Below, piece by piece: positions 48,027 through 57,357 of a stretch of DNA of 64,000 bases. Each line of letters starts with the position of its first letter. Position 1 is the stretch's first letter. The notes beneath the pieces are model-generated. The model searched no databases and was not told the origin of the DNA. It saw only the letters and a list, made by a program, of their open reading frames with translations. Location: contig SIHQ01000004.1 of NCBI GenBank assembly GCA_004762125.1, positions 62,001-126,000 of the forward strand, in the 5' to 3' direction. The position numbers and the translations under genes were made by a program. This DNA comes from Oceanospirillales bacterium (GTDB taxonomy: Bacteria; Pseudomonadota; Gammaproteobacteria; Pseudomonadales; Endozoicomonadaceae).

Positions 48027-48485
48027 ATGACAGACCAAGCTACCCTTCCGTTCTGGCAACGCAAAAACCTTGAAGAGATGACTCGTTCTGAATGGGAATC
48101 TCTCTGTGACGGTTGTGGCCGCTGCTGTCTGAACAAACTCATTGATGACAACACCGATGAAATTCATACCGTAGCTGTCGCCTGCAAGCTGCTTGATCTG
48201 GATACCGGACAGTGCTGCAACTACAAGCATCGCAGAAAATTTGTGCCTGACTGCATCATGTTCACACCCAAAACCCTCCACGAGCATTTGCGGTGGCTAC
48301 CTGATAGCTGTGCCTATCGACTGCTGTATAATGGTTTTGATCTGCCTGACTGGCACCCTCTGATAACAGGTGATCCACAATCTGTTCATGAATCCGGCTT
48401 TTCGATCAAAGATAAAGGAATGGTGTCGGAAGAAGATGTGACTGACCCGGCTGACTGGTTTGATTACATCATTAGAGTTCGCTGA
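48027..48485 (+). CDS. ycgN: YcgN family cysteine-cluster protein
   Basis: A 152-residue member of the UPF0260/YcgN family, whose members carry a conserved cysteine cluster likely to bind zinc or iron. CDGCGRCCLNK, TGQCCNYKHRRKFVPDC (read in part) and the SCAYRLLYNG stretch hold the cysteines, and DWHPLITGD and DWFDYIIR are family marks. The function is unknown. It follows the 1049-residue gene after about 100 bases in the same direction. Confidence 0.93.
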   Translation: MTDQATLPFWQRKNLEEMTRSEWESLCDGCGRCCLNKLIDDNTDEIHTVAVACKLLDLDTGQCCNYKHRRKFVPDCIMFTPKTLHEHLRWLPDSCAYRLLYNGFDLPDWHPLITGDPQSVHESGFSIKDKGMVSEEDVTDPADWFDYIIRVR

Positions 48486-48673
48486 GCCACTTTCCTGTAT
48501 TGCCTATTCATTTTTCAGAACGGTATTCGTATTCAGTTCGATAAAGTGCAGGCTATGGGGCATTACACCAGTTTGGTTTGAGTGATTAAGGAATGAGTTG
48601 AACGAAGCAGGCTGTTCTTCTGGTAGTTCTTGGTCAATCGATAATTCCTGCGAGAAACCATAATTTTGAGCGA

Positions 48674-49525
48674 TCAGCCTGATTGGTTCAAAATTACTGT
48701 CATTACTCCAGCCAGAAGAATCAATCCGATACCTATTGTGGCATACAGATCGGGTACATGCCCCCAGATTCCCCAGCCAATAAGGCCAGCAAACACCACC
48801 CCTGAATAGTTGATCGGCGCAATAACACTGGCTCTGGCATAACTGTAAGCTCTGGTGTAAAACCACATGGTTAACCAGATAGACGATCCTATATAGAGCA
48901 AGTAGGGCAGAGAGCTTAGAGGTATGGGTTGCCAGTTAATCAGTGCCACGGGCAGGCTGCATAAGAACGAAATAGAGAAATAGTAAAAATTGATTCTTGA
49001 GGAAGGTTCTGAGCTTGCCAGTGTTCGAGTACCTACCATAGAACAGGCAAGAAAAATCCCGGACACTAGACCAACCAGATGCCAGATTTTCAAACCTTTT
49101 ATATCGGGCTGAAGCATCAAAACCACACCCGCGAAGCCAAGTAACATCGGTAATACAGCTCGTTTTCTAATGGTCACTTTCAACCAGAGCCAGATTACAA
49201 CAGGTACAAACAAAGGGCCTGTATTTCTAAGCAGAGAAGCATCGACAAGAGGAATGTAAGCCAGCGCCTGATAATAGGCATAGAAGCACAACCAGCCCGT
49301 CACACCACGAACAATATGAGCCCATGGACGACTGGTTTTCAGAACATTATTTTTCTTTTTAAACAACGACGGTAAAGCGATGACCAAACAAATTGAATAT
49401 TGTGCCAGCACAATCATCGACACCGGCACATCATTTGCTACCAGTTTACTCGCCGCTGCAGCAGTACTGGCAACCAAGGTCGTTGCCAGAGCATACAAAA
49501 CACCTTTGGGTATATTCTCTGTCAT
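48674..49525 (-). CDS. EamA/DMT family transporter
   Basis: A 283-residue inner-membrane protein with about ten hydrophobic helices in two EamA repeats, of the drug/metabolite transporter superfamily. The first repeat starts GVLYALATTLVASTAAAASK; the second covers about 145-280 and contains YARASVIAPINYSGVVFAGL, read in part, as in other exporters. Substrate unknown; members export amino acids, purines or other metabolites. It is followed on the same strand by an intergenic stretch without a clear gene (48486-48673). The enoyl-CoA hydratase gene lies upstream, 54 bases away, so both may share a transcript. Confidence 0.85.
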   Translation of the reverse strand: MTENIPKGVLYALATTLVASTAAAASKLVANDVPVSMIVLAQYSICLVIALPSLFKKKNNVLKTSRPWAHIVRGVTGWLCFYAYYQALAYIPLVDASLLRNTGPLFVPVVIWLWLKVTIRKRAVLPMLLGFAGVVLMLQPDIKGLKIWHLVGLVSGIFLACSMVGTRTLASSEPSSRINFYYFSISFLCSLPVALINWQPIPLSSLPYLLYIGSSIWLTMWFYTRAYSYARASVIAPINYSGVVFAGLIGWGIWGHVPDLYATIGIGLILLAGVMTVILNQSG

Positions 49526-49579
49526 ACTCCCTGCCCTGACAAAAACCTCTATACCCGTCTCTTTTGGATATATAGGCTT

Positions 49580-50335
49580 TTAAGCCTTACCCATAAACGC
49601 CTGCATAATTTCTTTTGCTTCGTTGGACATCAGTCGTTCAGCAAACAAAACACCTTCATCTGCGATACGCTGTTCAACACTCTGACGATAGGATTGCTTA
49701 AGTAACCGCTTGGTATGTTTCATGGCTTCAGTTGGCTTTTCTGCCAGCTTTTGTGCCTTACTAAGTGCCAGCTCGAAAATATCATCAGTGTCCACCGCTT
49801 CATTGGCAATACCATAATCTCTGGCAATATCAGCATCAAAGAACTCGCCCAGCATTAACAATTCAGCCGCTCGCCTGTGCCCCATAGTTTCAGGTAACAG
49901 CAGGCTTGAAGCCGCTTCAGGAACCAATGCCAAATTAACAAACGGAAGGCGCAGTTTGGAATTATTGGCCACATAGGCCAAGTCACAGTGCAACAGCATG
50001 GTCACACCAATTCCGACAGCAACGCCACTGACGGCCGCCACCAGAGGTTTTTCGAAAGCCAGCAACTGACGCAAAAATTTCATGACCGGAGAATCCAGGC
50101 CCAAACCTTCTTTTAGAAAATCACCCAGATCATTCCCAGCCGAGAAGACCTCAGTATGACCTCGAATAATGACGGCTCGTACTGAGTCGTTTTGATCAGC
50201 CGCTATCAAAGCCTCTGTCATGCCGTTATACATGGCACTGGTCAGAGCATTCTTCTTTTCAGGCCGGTTCATGATAATAGTCAGAACAGCTCCAGACTGT
50301 TCCAACAAAATATGATTGTCAGACACGTCAACCAC
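49580..50335 (-). CDS. enoyl-CoA hydratase/isomerase family protein
   Basis: A 251-residue crotonase-fold enzyme. MNRPEKKNALTSAMY, the oxyanion-hole motifs SAGNDLGDF and GVAVGIGVTMLLHCDLAYV, read in part, and PEAASSLLLPETMGHRRAAEL define the family. In the second motif the glutamates of true hydratases are not evident at both places, so isomerase or other activity is possible. The frame begins at GTG 50335; a GTG at 50326 has a better-spaced AAGG and may be the true start. It is not near other beta-oxidation genes. Confidence 0.85.
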   Translation of the reverse strand: MVDVSDNHILLEQSGAVLTIIMNRPEKKNALTSAMYNGMTEALIAADQNDSVRAVIIRGHTEVFSAGNDLGDFLKEGLGLDSPVMKFLRQLLAFEKPLVAAVSGVAVGIGVTMLLHCDLAYVANNSKLRLPFVNLALVPEAASSLLLPETMGHRRAAELLMLGEFFDADIARDYGIANEAVDTDDIFELALSKAQKLAEKPTEAMKHTKRLLKQSYRQSVEQRIADEGVLFAERLMSNEAKEIMQAFMGKA

Positions 50336-50436
50336 CTTTTATTATTGTGTCGATTCTGTTTAGTGGTAGTAACTCTATTACTCTGGGCTATAGAATGCCA
50401 ATTATACGGTTATAGCCTCTTTGTCACTCAATGATC

Positions 50437-50471
50437 AAAAAAAAACCCCGAACCATCAAAGACGGCTGGGG
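50437..50471 (-). terminator. rho-independent terminator
   Basis: On the minus strand a GC-rich interrupted stem (cccc..cc with gg..gggg, 50446-50471) is followed by nine T. It lies about 310 bases beyond the stop of the 50785-51768 gene, leaving a long 3' region between them. Confidence 0.65.
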
Positions 50472-50784
50472 CAAAGGCACCTGACATGCACATTATCAAG
50501 GGTTAACCTCAATAACTGTGCTCTTTTTCACCTTACTTTTCATAAAAATGGATAGAAATGCAGAGGATGAATTCTTTTACCTGTCAGGAAGGCATCGTAT
50601 TATTGAAGCCAGAAAACAATCTATTGATGCAACCGTTCTTATTGTTCTGATCTAGATCTTGCATTCATGCTATCAAAAAATAAGTCTACTGCCTTAGTCT
50701 ATTCGGATGTATAAATACAAAAAACGCATCAAACGCTCAAATAAAAGAATATTAATGCATTTTATTCTGCGACATAAGCCAACG
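50472..50784. other. long 3' region with no convincing gene
   Basis: A 35-codon open frame (50548-50655, plus strand) has no ribosome site. On the minus strand the stretch would be the 3' untranslated end of the ketopantoate-reductase-like transcript, or could hide a small RNA ending at the 50437-50471 terminator. Confidence 0.4.
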
Positions 50785-51768
50785 TTATTCGGCCTTTTCA
50801 AGTGATTCCAACCCTTTAATTTGATCGTATATTTTTTGATTAGTGATAGCCTTCATACCCAGTTGCTCTGCAAATCTGATCACTTTTCCATTTAACTCAT
50901 CAACCTCCGTCGTTTTTCCTCGCTGGATATCAACCCACATACTCATGTGGGCCCGAGCATCAATTTTCAAAAATCCGGACGCTACAATTCTGAACAGTAT
51001 GTCTGGTAAATCCAGAATATAAGGCATTTTTTCTAACGGTATTCGTGTTCCTATATCCACCGGCTGAATGCCAAAACCGGACATAACATCCAAGCCTTCC
51101 CGAATACAATCAGCCCAGAGTTTGCGGTATTTTCTATAACGCATTTGCTCTCTCAGCGGCAAATTGCTAATGGCATTTATGGAGTTATTCAAATTAAGAA
51201 GCAGCTTGGTCCAGAGCACGGCCTGAATATCATCATGAAGTCGGCTTTTACCCAGAGCTTTATCCAGAACACTCAACCAGGGTTTCAGAGAAGTCGACGC
51301 TTCTAAATGGAGACAACCCTCTGTCGTTTTTTTAAATTCCCCCCTCCCAAGATAATTAACACCGTATGCAACAGATCCGCCGACGATATCAGCCTCAGGC
51401 AATTCTTTTTTCAAGGTATCAACGCTTTCAAGACCGTTCAAAAAACTGATGACCGTAGCGCGCGGCGCATAACTCTTAATCTGCTGAATAGCTTCTGGAA
51501 GATCGGTATTTTTTACACAGACAATGATCAGGTTTGAACCGGACAACATAGAAGCATCGGTTTGGTAGTCCAGCAGGTTCATGGCGAAGCTCTGCCGCCG
51601 ACCATCATGGTGAACAATGGTCATACCGTAACGAGCCAGTTCGTTGTGGAACCAGTGTCGACCCAGCATACGAACGGATATGTTCTCGGAGTAAAAACAG
51701 CCAGCCAGGTAACAACCTATAGCTCCCGCTCCAAGAATAGTAATACCTTCGTTATTATTATTTTTCAT
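50785..51768 (-). CDS. ketopantoate reductase family protein
   Basis: A 327-residue second member of the PanE/ApbA family, with GAGAIGCYLAG at the N-terminus, CVKNTDLPEA, LNGLES and the lysine-containing LWTKLLLNLNNSINAIS. The C-terminal motif reads SGFLKIDARAHMSMWVDIQRG, with the family's conserved S..D...GR.TE pattern recognisable (SMWVDIQRGKTTEVDELNG, read in part). Members of this family also act on other 2-oxo acids, so the substrate need not be ketopantoate. ATG 51768 follows a TTG at 51771; a run aataataata near the start is a small microsatellite. It is less like PanE than the 19520-20425 gene. Confidence 0.8.
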   Translation of the reverse strand: MKNNNNEGITILGAGAIGCYLAGCFYSENISVRMLGRHWFHNELARYGMTIVHHDGRRQSFAMNLLDYQTDASMLSGSNLIIVCVKNTDLPEAIQQIKSYAPRATVISFLNGLESVDTLKKELPEADIVGGSVAYGVNYLGRGEFKKTTEGCLHLEASTSLKPWLSVLDKALGKSRLHDDIQAVLWTKLLLNLNNSINAISNLPLREQMRYRKYRKLWADCIREGLDVMSGFGIQPVDIGTRIPLEKMPYILDLPDILFRIVASGFLKIDARAHMSMWVDIQRGKTTEVDELNGKVIRFAEQLGMKAITNQKIYDQIKGLESLEKAE

Positions 51769-51854
51769 CAAAGGTGGTTTCTTTTTTGTTTTACCAAACT
51801 CTAAGAAACCACCTGTAAGCCGTCAACCACTGAAATGTATGAAGAGCAAAATAA

Positions 51855-52751
51855 TCAGTAGTGGTAAGGGTATTTCGAGAAATCTTTTGGTCGTTTTTCA
51901 AGAAAAGAGTCTCTGCCTTCCCGGGCTTCATCCGTTCCATAGGCCAGACGAGTCGCTTCCCCGGCAAACATTTGCTGCCCTACCATGCCATCATCGGTCA
52001 TATTAAGACCAAATTTCATCATACGCAGAGCTGTTGGTGATTTTTTACCAATTATTTTTGCCCATTCCAAAGCTGTTTCTTCCAATTCGGCATGGGGAAC
52101 CACCTTGTTGACCATTCCCATATCCGCTGCATCCTGAGCAGAGTAATCCAACCCCAGAAAAAAGATTTCCCTAGCCTTCTTTTGTCCTACCATCTTTGCC
52201 AGATAAGCAGAACCATAACCGGAATCAAAGCTGGCTACGTCGAGGTCAGTCTGTTTGAACACGGCATGTTCAGCCGACGCTATGGTCAGGTCACACACCA
52301 CATGCAAGCTGTGCCCGCCACCAGCAGCCCAGCCGGGAACGACCGCCATAACGACCTTGGGCATAAAACGAATCAGTCGTTGTACTTCCAGAATATGAAG
52401 ACGACCCAGTCTTGCAGGATCAATCTCGTCCTGTGGCATGCCTTCATATTTGTAGCCGTCTTTACCACGAATACGCTGGTCACCACCTGAACAGAACGCC
52501 CAGCCGCCGTCTTTAGAGGAAGGCCCATTACCGGTCAGAATGACACAACCAACATCGCTGGAAATTCGGGCATGTTCCAAGGCACGATAAAGTTCATCAA
52601 CTGTTTTAGGTCGAAAGGCATTTCGGCATTCAGGACGATTAAAGGCAATACGAACCGTGCCTTGATGAATAGCACGATGATAGGTGATGTCTTCGAAATC
52701 AAAACCCTCGATTTCGTGCCACTGTTCTGGATCAAAAATCTCGGAAACCAT
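51855..52751 (-). CDS. menB: MenB-like 1,4-dihydroxy-2-naphthoyl-CoA synthase
   Basis: The protein matches the naphthoate synthase branch of the crotonase family, which closes the second ring in menaquinone synthesis. From the ATG at 52751 it has 298 residues and opens MVSEIFDPEQWHEIEGFDFE, as long-type MenB proteins do. FCSGGDQRIRG, the GWAAGGGHSLHVVCDLTIAS stretch read in part, and SFDSGYGSAYLAKMVGQKKA are conserved, with the catalytic Asp/Ser region. The end DSFLEKRPKDFSKYPYHY resembles MenB. The frame runs to an ATG at 52793. No other men gene is nearby, so its use in menaquinone synthesis here is not certain. Confidence 0.8.
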   Translation of the reverse strand: MVSEIFDPEQWHEIEGFDFEDITYHRAIHQGTVRIAFNRPECRNAFRPKTVDELYRALEHARISSDVGCVILTGNGPSSKDGGWAFCSGGDQRIRGKDGYKYEGMPQDEIDPARLGRLHILEVQRLIRFMPKVVMAVVPGWAAGGGHSLHVVCDLTIASAEHAVFKQTDLDVASFDSGYGSAYLAKMVGQKKAREIFFLGLDYSAQDAADMGMVNKVVPHAELEETALEWAKIIGKKSPTALRMMKFGLNMTDDGMVGQQMFAGEATRLAYGTDEAREGRDSFLEKRPKDFSKYPYHY

Positions 52752-52846
52752 GATGGGATTCTCGCAATCAGGAAAATAATGAAATTGTCGCACATTTGCC
52801 TGATTGCGCCAGTACCTAACAAATAAGTACCTAATAAATAGATTCC

Positions 52847-53239
52847 TTAGCTTATGGCTTCAAAATCATCTTCACGGAGCAGTGCTCTGCCATCTTCTTG
52901 AAGCACCCAAAGTTCCCTATGAATAACACCACCCGCTTTGTTCATTTTCCAGCCGGATTTTAAAATAGCAGACTGTTCATCAACCACTTCCAACTCTGGT
53001 TCAACGTATTCAACACCAGTAAAACCATCAGCGATCAACTGTTCCCAGAAACCTGCTATTTCTTCTGTACCAGTGAAAGTACCGAAAGGACGTGCATGCA
53101 TCACTGCATCGGCTTCGTATTGAGCGGCACAATCTCTTCCGTTGCCAGAATTAAAAGCATTCTTCCAGTTGGAACTGGCCAGATTAACTGCCTTAATCAC
53201 TTTATCTTTCTGAGCTTGATCCACGATTTTATTCCTCAT
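52847..53239 (-). CDS. SnoaL/NTF2-like protein
   Basis: The 130-residue core (from the start at 53239) has the cone-shaped SnoaL/DUF4440 fold pattern: an N-terminal helix (VIKAVNLASSNWKNAFNSGN), YEADAVMHARPFGTFTG, the helix EEIAGFWEQLIADG, and four beta-strands ending ALLREDDFEAIS. Such proteins are small isomerases, hydrolases or binding proteins; the role here is unknown. The frame extends to 53326, but that would run head to head into the LysR start at 53325 and leave no promoter space. The divergent LysR gene is its likely regulator. Confidence 0.75.
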   Translation of the reverse strand: MRNKIVDQAQKDKVIKAVNLASSNWKNAFNSGNGRDCAAQYEADAVMHARPFGTFTGTEEIAGFWEQLIADGFTGVEYVEPELEVVDEQSAILKSGWKMNKAGGVIHRELWVLQEDGRALLREDDFEAIS

Positions 53240-53324
53240 TAAGTCTGAGGAAAGCATAGCTCTTGCTGGCTCCATTGATAAACCGGACAATTCAGGATTC
53301 AGTTTTCGAAATATACGAACAATC

Positions 53325-54248
53325 ATGAAATATCTACGTCATATGGCGGTATTTGCCAACATTGTTGAAAGTGGCTCCATCACAACAGCAGCCGAAGCAG
53401 AAGGGCTATCAAAATCAGTGATCAGCCAACAGCTGAAAGACCTTGAACAGGCACTGGGAGTGATTCTGCTCAATCGAACGACACGTGCCCAAAACCTGAC
53501 CCCTGCTGGAAGAGAGTTCTACGAGCAATGCCGTGAAATCAGTCACATAGGTCAGCAAGCCTGGCAGCAAGCTCAAAACAATCTTGAAACACCTAGAGGA
53601 CCCATACGAATTTCGGCACCTCATGCATTGATCGAACCACTGATAACACCTGCTATAGGAGAGATAGCACGACAGTATTCAGACATTATTCCGACTATTC
53701 TCAGTGAGGATCATCGAACTGATCTTTTACAGCAGGACATTGATCTGGCGGTTCGGGTAGGGGTTATGCCCGACAGTGATTATATACAAAAAAAACTGGG
53801 TAGCTTTCGTGAAGTTCTCTGCGCTACGCCTTCTTACCTGGCCGAGAACGAATCAGTCTTCAATCAGCTTTTCAGTTCTATCCATAGTGCCTCTCAACTG
53901 AGTTATATCGCTAATAGCTGGCAAGGCTCTCATCCATCCCATTCATTATTCAGTCATAAATTGAATAAAGCTGTCAGTCTGACATTTAAAGCGAATCGTT
54001 TCTGCAATTCCCTGACAGCTGTCGTTGGAATGGTGCAGTCCGGAGCAGGAGTGGCATTACTGCCAGATTTCGTATTCCAGCCATTGCGGCAGAAAAACTT
54101 ACTGATTAACCTCTTTCCAGACTATGAACTGCCAGAAGTTCCGGTATACGCTGTGCATGCTTATGGTAAAAATCCCAGCCTGCTGCTTCAGAAATGCCTT
54201 AAAACGTTGAAAGACACAATGAGTAGACTGTCAGCAGATTCTGATTAA
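53325..54248 (+). CDS. LysR-family transcriptional regulator
   Basis: A 307-residue LysR-type regulator. The N-terminal winged helix (about 1-60) reads MKYLRHMAVFANIVESGSIT.. with EGLSKSVISQQLKDLEQALG as recognition helix and NRTTRAQNLTPAGREFY. The effector-binding domain (about 90-295) has two periplasmic-binding-like lobes, and a VQSGAGVALLPDFVFQPL stretch typical of the CrgA/AaeR-like subgroup. It is divergent from the SnoaL-like gene with start codons close together, the usual arrangement for LysR and its target. Confidence 0.9.
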   Translation: MKYLRHMAVFANIVESGSITTAAEAEGLSKSVISQQLKDLEQALGVILLNRTTRAQNLTPAGREFYEQCREISHIGQQAWQQAQNNLETPRGPIRISAPHALIEPLITPAIGEIARQYSDIIPTILSEDHRTDLLQQDIDLAVRVGVMPDSDYIQKKLGSFREVLCATPSYLAENESVFNQLFSSIHSASQLSYIANSWQGSHPSHSLFSHKLNKAVSLTFKANRFCNSLTAVVGMVQSGAGVALLPDFVFQPLRQKNLLINLFPDYELPEVPVYAVHAYGKNPSLLLQKCLKTLKDTMSRLSADSD

Positions 54249-54401
54249 CACACTCAATGCACGGCCAATATCGTCAACCTAAGATTTCTTGCTTATCTTG
54301 TTTCTTCGGTGGCAGTCGCTTACATGATTGTTCGAGCGGGCTTTAGTGCACTCTAAAAAAACTGCATTCTGAGCAAAGTGCACTCGGAGTAGAGAGCTCT
54401 C

Positions 54402-56093
54402 TTAAAGACTCAGTTTCCTGAAGCTGTCTGCAAGCTCCTGGAGTTGAATAGGCTTACTAAGAACCTGTTCAACTCCAACATCTTCCAGAGCATCTTTGGT
54501 TGATTTCTGAATATCTGCGGTAAGTGCAATTATATGAGGGCGTTGCTCTTCAGGCCATTGTTCCTGAATCAGTTTTGAGGCAGTAATACCATCCATAACC
54601 GGCATCTGAACATCCATTAAAACCAGATTATATTGCTTTCTTTTCAAAGCCTGAATCGCTTTTTCTCCATCCTCAGCCAGATCCGGATGATAGCCAAGTC
54701 TCTCCAGTAGTTTACTGCCAACAATTCTGTTCAACGCGTTGTCGTCCACCAGCAGAATATCCATAGGGATGCTTTCTGCCAAAACCGATTCATTCTGGCC
54801 AACAACCTGTTTTGCAGAGCCATGCCCTGATGGTCTCATCATGGAAAGTAATTCAGCCAACAGAACATCAGTCCTTACTGGCTTGGTGTGTTGGGCATGA
54901 AACAGGTCTCGATTACGAGCATCTTTCACTTTTCCCATTGAGGTCAACAGCAGTATTGGGCAATCCGGCCTGCTTTTTTTGATATGTCCGGCCAGTTCTA
55001 CACCATCAATCTTGGGCATCTGCATATCCAGAATAGCCAGATCAATCTTTGACTTACCTTTCAATGAATCCAGAGCTTTTTGAGGGTGAATATATTCGGT
55101 GACCTTTACTCCCCAATGCTCGAGATGATGCTTGATAATCATAAGGTTGTTCTTATTGTCATCCACCACTATTGCCCGAAGATCTCTGAGGCGGGACAAG
55201 TCTGGTAACTGCTCTTCAACATTCGCCTGAGGCATATTCAGGTCGAAGTAAAAATGACTGCCTTCTCCCTCGATCCCTGTACTCTTCACGCCCATGCTGC
55301 CACCCATAAGCTCGCACAAGCGTCGGCTGATCGTCAGCCCAAGACCTGTTCCGCCAAACTGTCGGGTCGTGGAACTATCTGCCTGGGAAAACGAATTAAA
55401 AATAGCGGCCTGTTTTTCTTGAGGAATACCTATACCAGTATCAGCAACGTCCACATCAATCCGAAATAAATCCGGAGACCCTGCCATTGATACGCCTTTA
55501 CATTCGAGCCTGACTTCCCCTTGCCTTGTAAACTTTACGGAATTACCTACAAGGTTCAGCAGAATCTGTCTGACACGAACGGGGTCTCCAATAAAAAATC
55601 TTGGGAGTTCATCCGGATAATTACAGATCAGCTCAAGGTTATTTTCAACTGCCCTGATGGACAGCATTTCCAGGGTTTCTTCCATACAGAGACGTAGATC
55701 AAAGGGCACAGCTTCCAGTTCAAGGCGCCCTGATTCGATTTTTGAAAAATCCAGAATATCGTTGATAAGAGAAAGAAGAGACTGACTGCTGATATTAACG
55801 ATGCTGACCCACTCTTTTTGCTCGGAATTTAACTCCGCTTCCTGCAACAATTCAGACATACCGACTATGGCATTCAAAGGTGTGCGGATTTCATGGCTCA
55901 TGGTCGCTAAAAACTGGCTTTTTGCTTCAGCCGCTGCCAGTACTTTTTCACTTTGCTGGCTTAAAGACTGGTTGATCAGATACAGCTCTGCCGTCTTTTG
56001 CTCCGCCAGCCGCTCAGCTTCTTTTCGTGCTAATTTCTCCCGAGCAAGCTTCCGCTCAAGTCGTTGCAGTTTCGTTTGATCACTTTCTGCCAT
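54402..56093 (-). CDS. cytosolic hybrid histidine kinase with two receiver domains (H-NOX partner)
   Basis: The 563-residue protein has no membrane segment. A charged coiled coil (residues 1-60) leads to the HisKA H-box FLATMSHEIRTPLNAIVG, then the ATPase domain (NLVGNSVKFT, DTGIGIP, FGGTGLGLTIS). Two receiver domains follow: the first (about 310-425) with VVDDN and phospho-acceptor LAILDMQMP, the second (about 445-563) with LLVDDN and VLMDVQMPVMDG. The gene starts five bases after the H-NOX stop, so the kinase is almost surely the output partner of that sensor. In known H-NOX systems NO binding inhibits the kinase. No histidine phosphotransfer protein is adjacent. Confidence 0.93.
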   Translation of the reverse strand: MAESDQTKLQRLERKLAREKLARKEAERLAEQKTAELYLINQSLSQQSEKVLAAAEAKSQFLATMSHEIRTPLNAIVGMSELLQEAELNSEQKEWVSIVNISSQSLLSLINDILDFSKIESGRLELEAVPFDLRLCMEETLEMLSIRAVENNLELICNYPDELPRFFIGDPVRVRQILLNLVGNSVKFTRQGEVRLECKGVSMAGSPDLFRIDVDVADTGIGIPQEKQAAIFNSFSQADSSTTRQFGGTGLGLTISRRLCELMGGSMGVKSTGIEGEGSHFYFDLNMPQANVEEQLPDLSRLRDLRAIVVDDNKNNLMIIKHHLEHWGVKVTEYIHPQKALDSLKGKSKIDLAILDMQMPKIDGVELAGHIKKSRPDCPILLLTSMGKVKDARNRDLFHAQHTKPVRTDVLLAELLSMMRPSGHGSAKQVVGQNESVLAESIPMDILLVDDNALNRIVGSKLLERLGYHPDLAEDGEKAIQALKRKQYNLVLMDVQMPVMDGITASKLIQEQWPEEQRPHIIALTADIQKSTKDALEDVGVEQVLSKPIQLQELADSFRKLSL

Positions 56094-56098
56094 TGCAC

Positions 56099-56644
56099 TT
56101 ACGGCTCTCTGGTAAGGAAGAATTTTGCAGCGGTTCCAGGCCCATGTTCTGAATCAAGGTTCTGGCGGTTCAGCTGAAAAGGCTCATTGAAATGTTTTAT
56201 TGCTCCATAAATCAGCCCTTCTGCAAGATCGGCAAAGGGTCTTCTGGATTGATAATGCATAACAAAACCATTGGCTTCTTCTATACAATCAAACGTTGGC
56301 AGCTGAGCATCGGGATAAAGCTTGCGAACCTCGCCGTGAATAATCTGATCAACACTGGCCAAAAAGCTCTGACAGTTATGTCCTTTGAAGAAGGCTGGGT
56401 ACATATCATGGAATCGACCCAGCAAGTGTTCACCAAACACTCTGACCAGTTCAGACACTTCCGCCCCGGTTTCAGCTGACAGTCGGGTCACTAATTCCAG
56501 CATCTCTCCATGATGGTAAGTACCCATCGATGTATAGATACCTTTAGACTCAAGGTTGGCTGACTCAATGATTTTATCTGCAATTTCCTCAGAGAACTTG
56601 TCCTCTACCATCTCTAGAAACTCGGTAAATACAATTCCTTTCAT
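56099..56644 (-). CDS. H-NOX haem-based NO sensor
   Basis: A 181-residue haem-nitric-oxide/oxygen-binding protein. MKGIVFTEFLEMVEDKFSEE is the usual H-NOX start. The proximal haem ligand is His103 (VDQIIHGEVRKLYP), and the haem-propionate motif YxSxR is Tyr131-Ser133-Arg135 in MHYQSRRP. The distal pocket has no obvious Tyr at the O2-binding position, so NO rather than O2 sensing is likely. It is followed directly by the hybrid kinase. In Vibrio and Shewanella, such pairs control biofilm and host colonisation. Confidence 0.93.
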   Translation of the reverse strand: MKGIVFTEFLEMVEDKFSEEIADKIIESANLESKGIYTSMGTYHHGEMLELVTRLSAETGAEVSELVRVFGEHLLGRFHDMYPAFFKGHNCQSFLASVDQIIHGEVRKLYPDAQLPTFDCIEEANGFVMHYQSRRPFADLAEGLIYGAIKHFNEPFQLNRQNLDSEHGPGTAAKFFLTREP

Positions 56645-56818
56645 ACGTGTACCGTAGCTATTTGGCCTGATTCCTTATATCGGCTGAAAAATAAAAAGTT
56701 CATTCTGACAGAAGCAGGCTGGATGAGATCAGTTCTCAATAATGTTAGAATCCCTTTCTATAAATGAACCGGCGAAGATGCTGGTGAGAAAGCTGACAAC
56801 AGGAATAAGAAAGCAGTA

Positions 56819-57337
56819 ATGAGTAATTGCCCACTAACCACCGACTTTAGAATGGCCATGCAGGAATTAGCAGCATCGGTCAATGTGATTACAGCTCAGG
56901 ATAACGGTCTGAGAAATGGCCTGACAGCAACCGCCGTCTGCTCATTATCCATGGAGCCTGCCTCTATGTTGGTTTGTATTCACAAGGATGTTCAAGCGCT
57001 GGAGCAAATTAGAAATAACGGATTCTTTTGCATCAATGTTCTCTCCGCTAACCAGCAGGAAGTATCTGATGTATTTGCTGGAAGAACCGGAGCGGTTGCT
57101 GAACAGCGATTTGAACAAACGGGTGAGTGGACTGAATCACAATCTGGAACCCCTATGCTGGACAAGGCATTAGCCAATGTCGTTTGTGAGGTTCAGGAGC
57201 TAAAAGAAGCAGGCAGTCATTACATTTGTATTGGCCTCGTTAAAGAAGTTCGTCTGACTGCCAGCACGACACCGCTGATCTATGCTCAACAGCAATACGG
57301 TACTCTGACGGACCTGCCTGAAACATCTGCAGTCTGA
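56819..57337 (+). CDS. flavin reductase family protein
   Basis: A 172-residue member of the flavin reductase-like (HpaC/DIM6-NTAB) family, which reduces FMN or FAD with NAD(P)H to feed two-component monooxygenases. FRMAMQELAASVNVITAQ, NGLTATAVCSLSMEPASMLVC (read in part), NNGFFCINVLSANQQEVSDVF (read in part) and the late YGTL are conserved. No monooxygenase partner is adjacent. The DUF4202 gene follows after 20 bases, suggesting one transcript. Confidence 0.9.
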   Translation: MSNCPLTTDFRMAMQELAASVNVITAQDNGLRNGLTATAVCSLSMEPASMLVCIHKDVQALEQIRNNGFFCINVLSANQQEVSDVFAGRTGAVAEQRFEQTGEWTESQSGTPMLDKALANVVCEVQELKEAGSHYICIGLVKEVRLTASTTPLIYAQQQYGTLTDLPETSAV

Positions 57338-57357
57338 CCTGAATAGAGGTAAATAAC

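Noticed and set aside
50548-50655. Small 35-codon plus-strand open frame
   Set aside because: It has no ribosome site and no recognisable sequence; it is likely chance.
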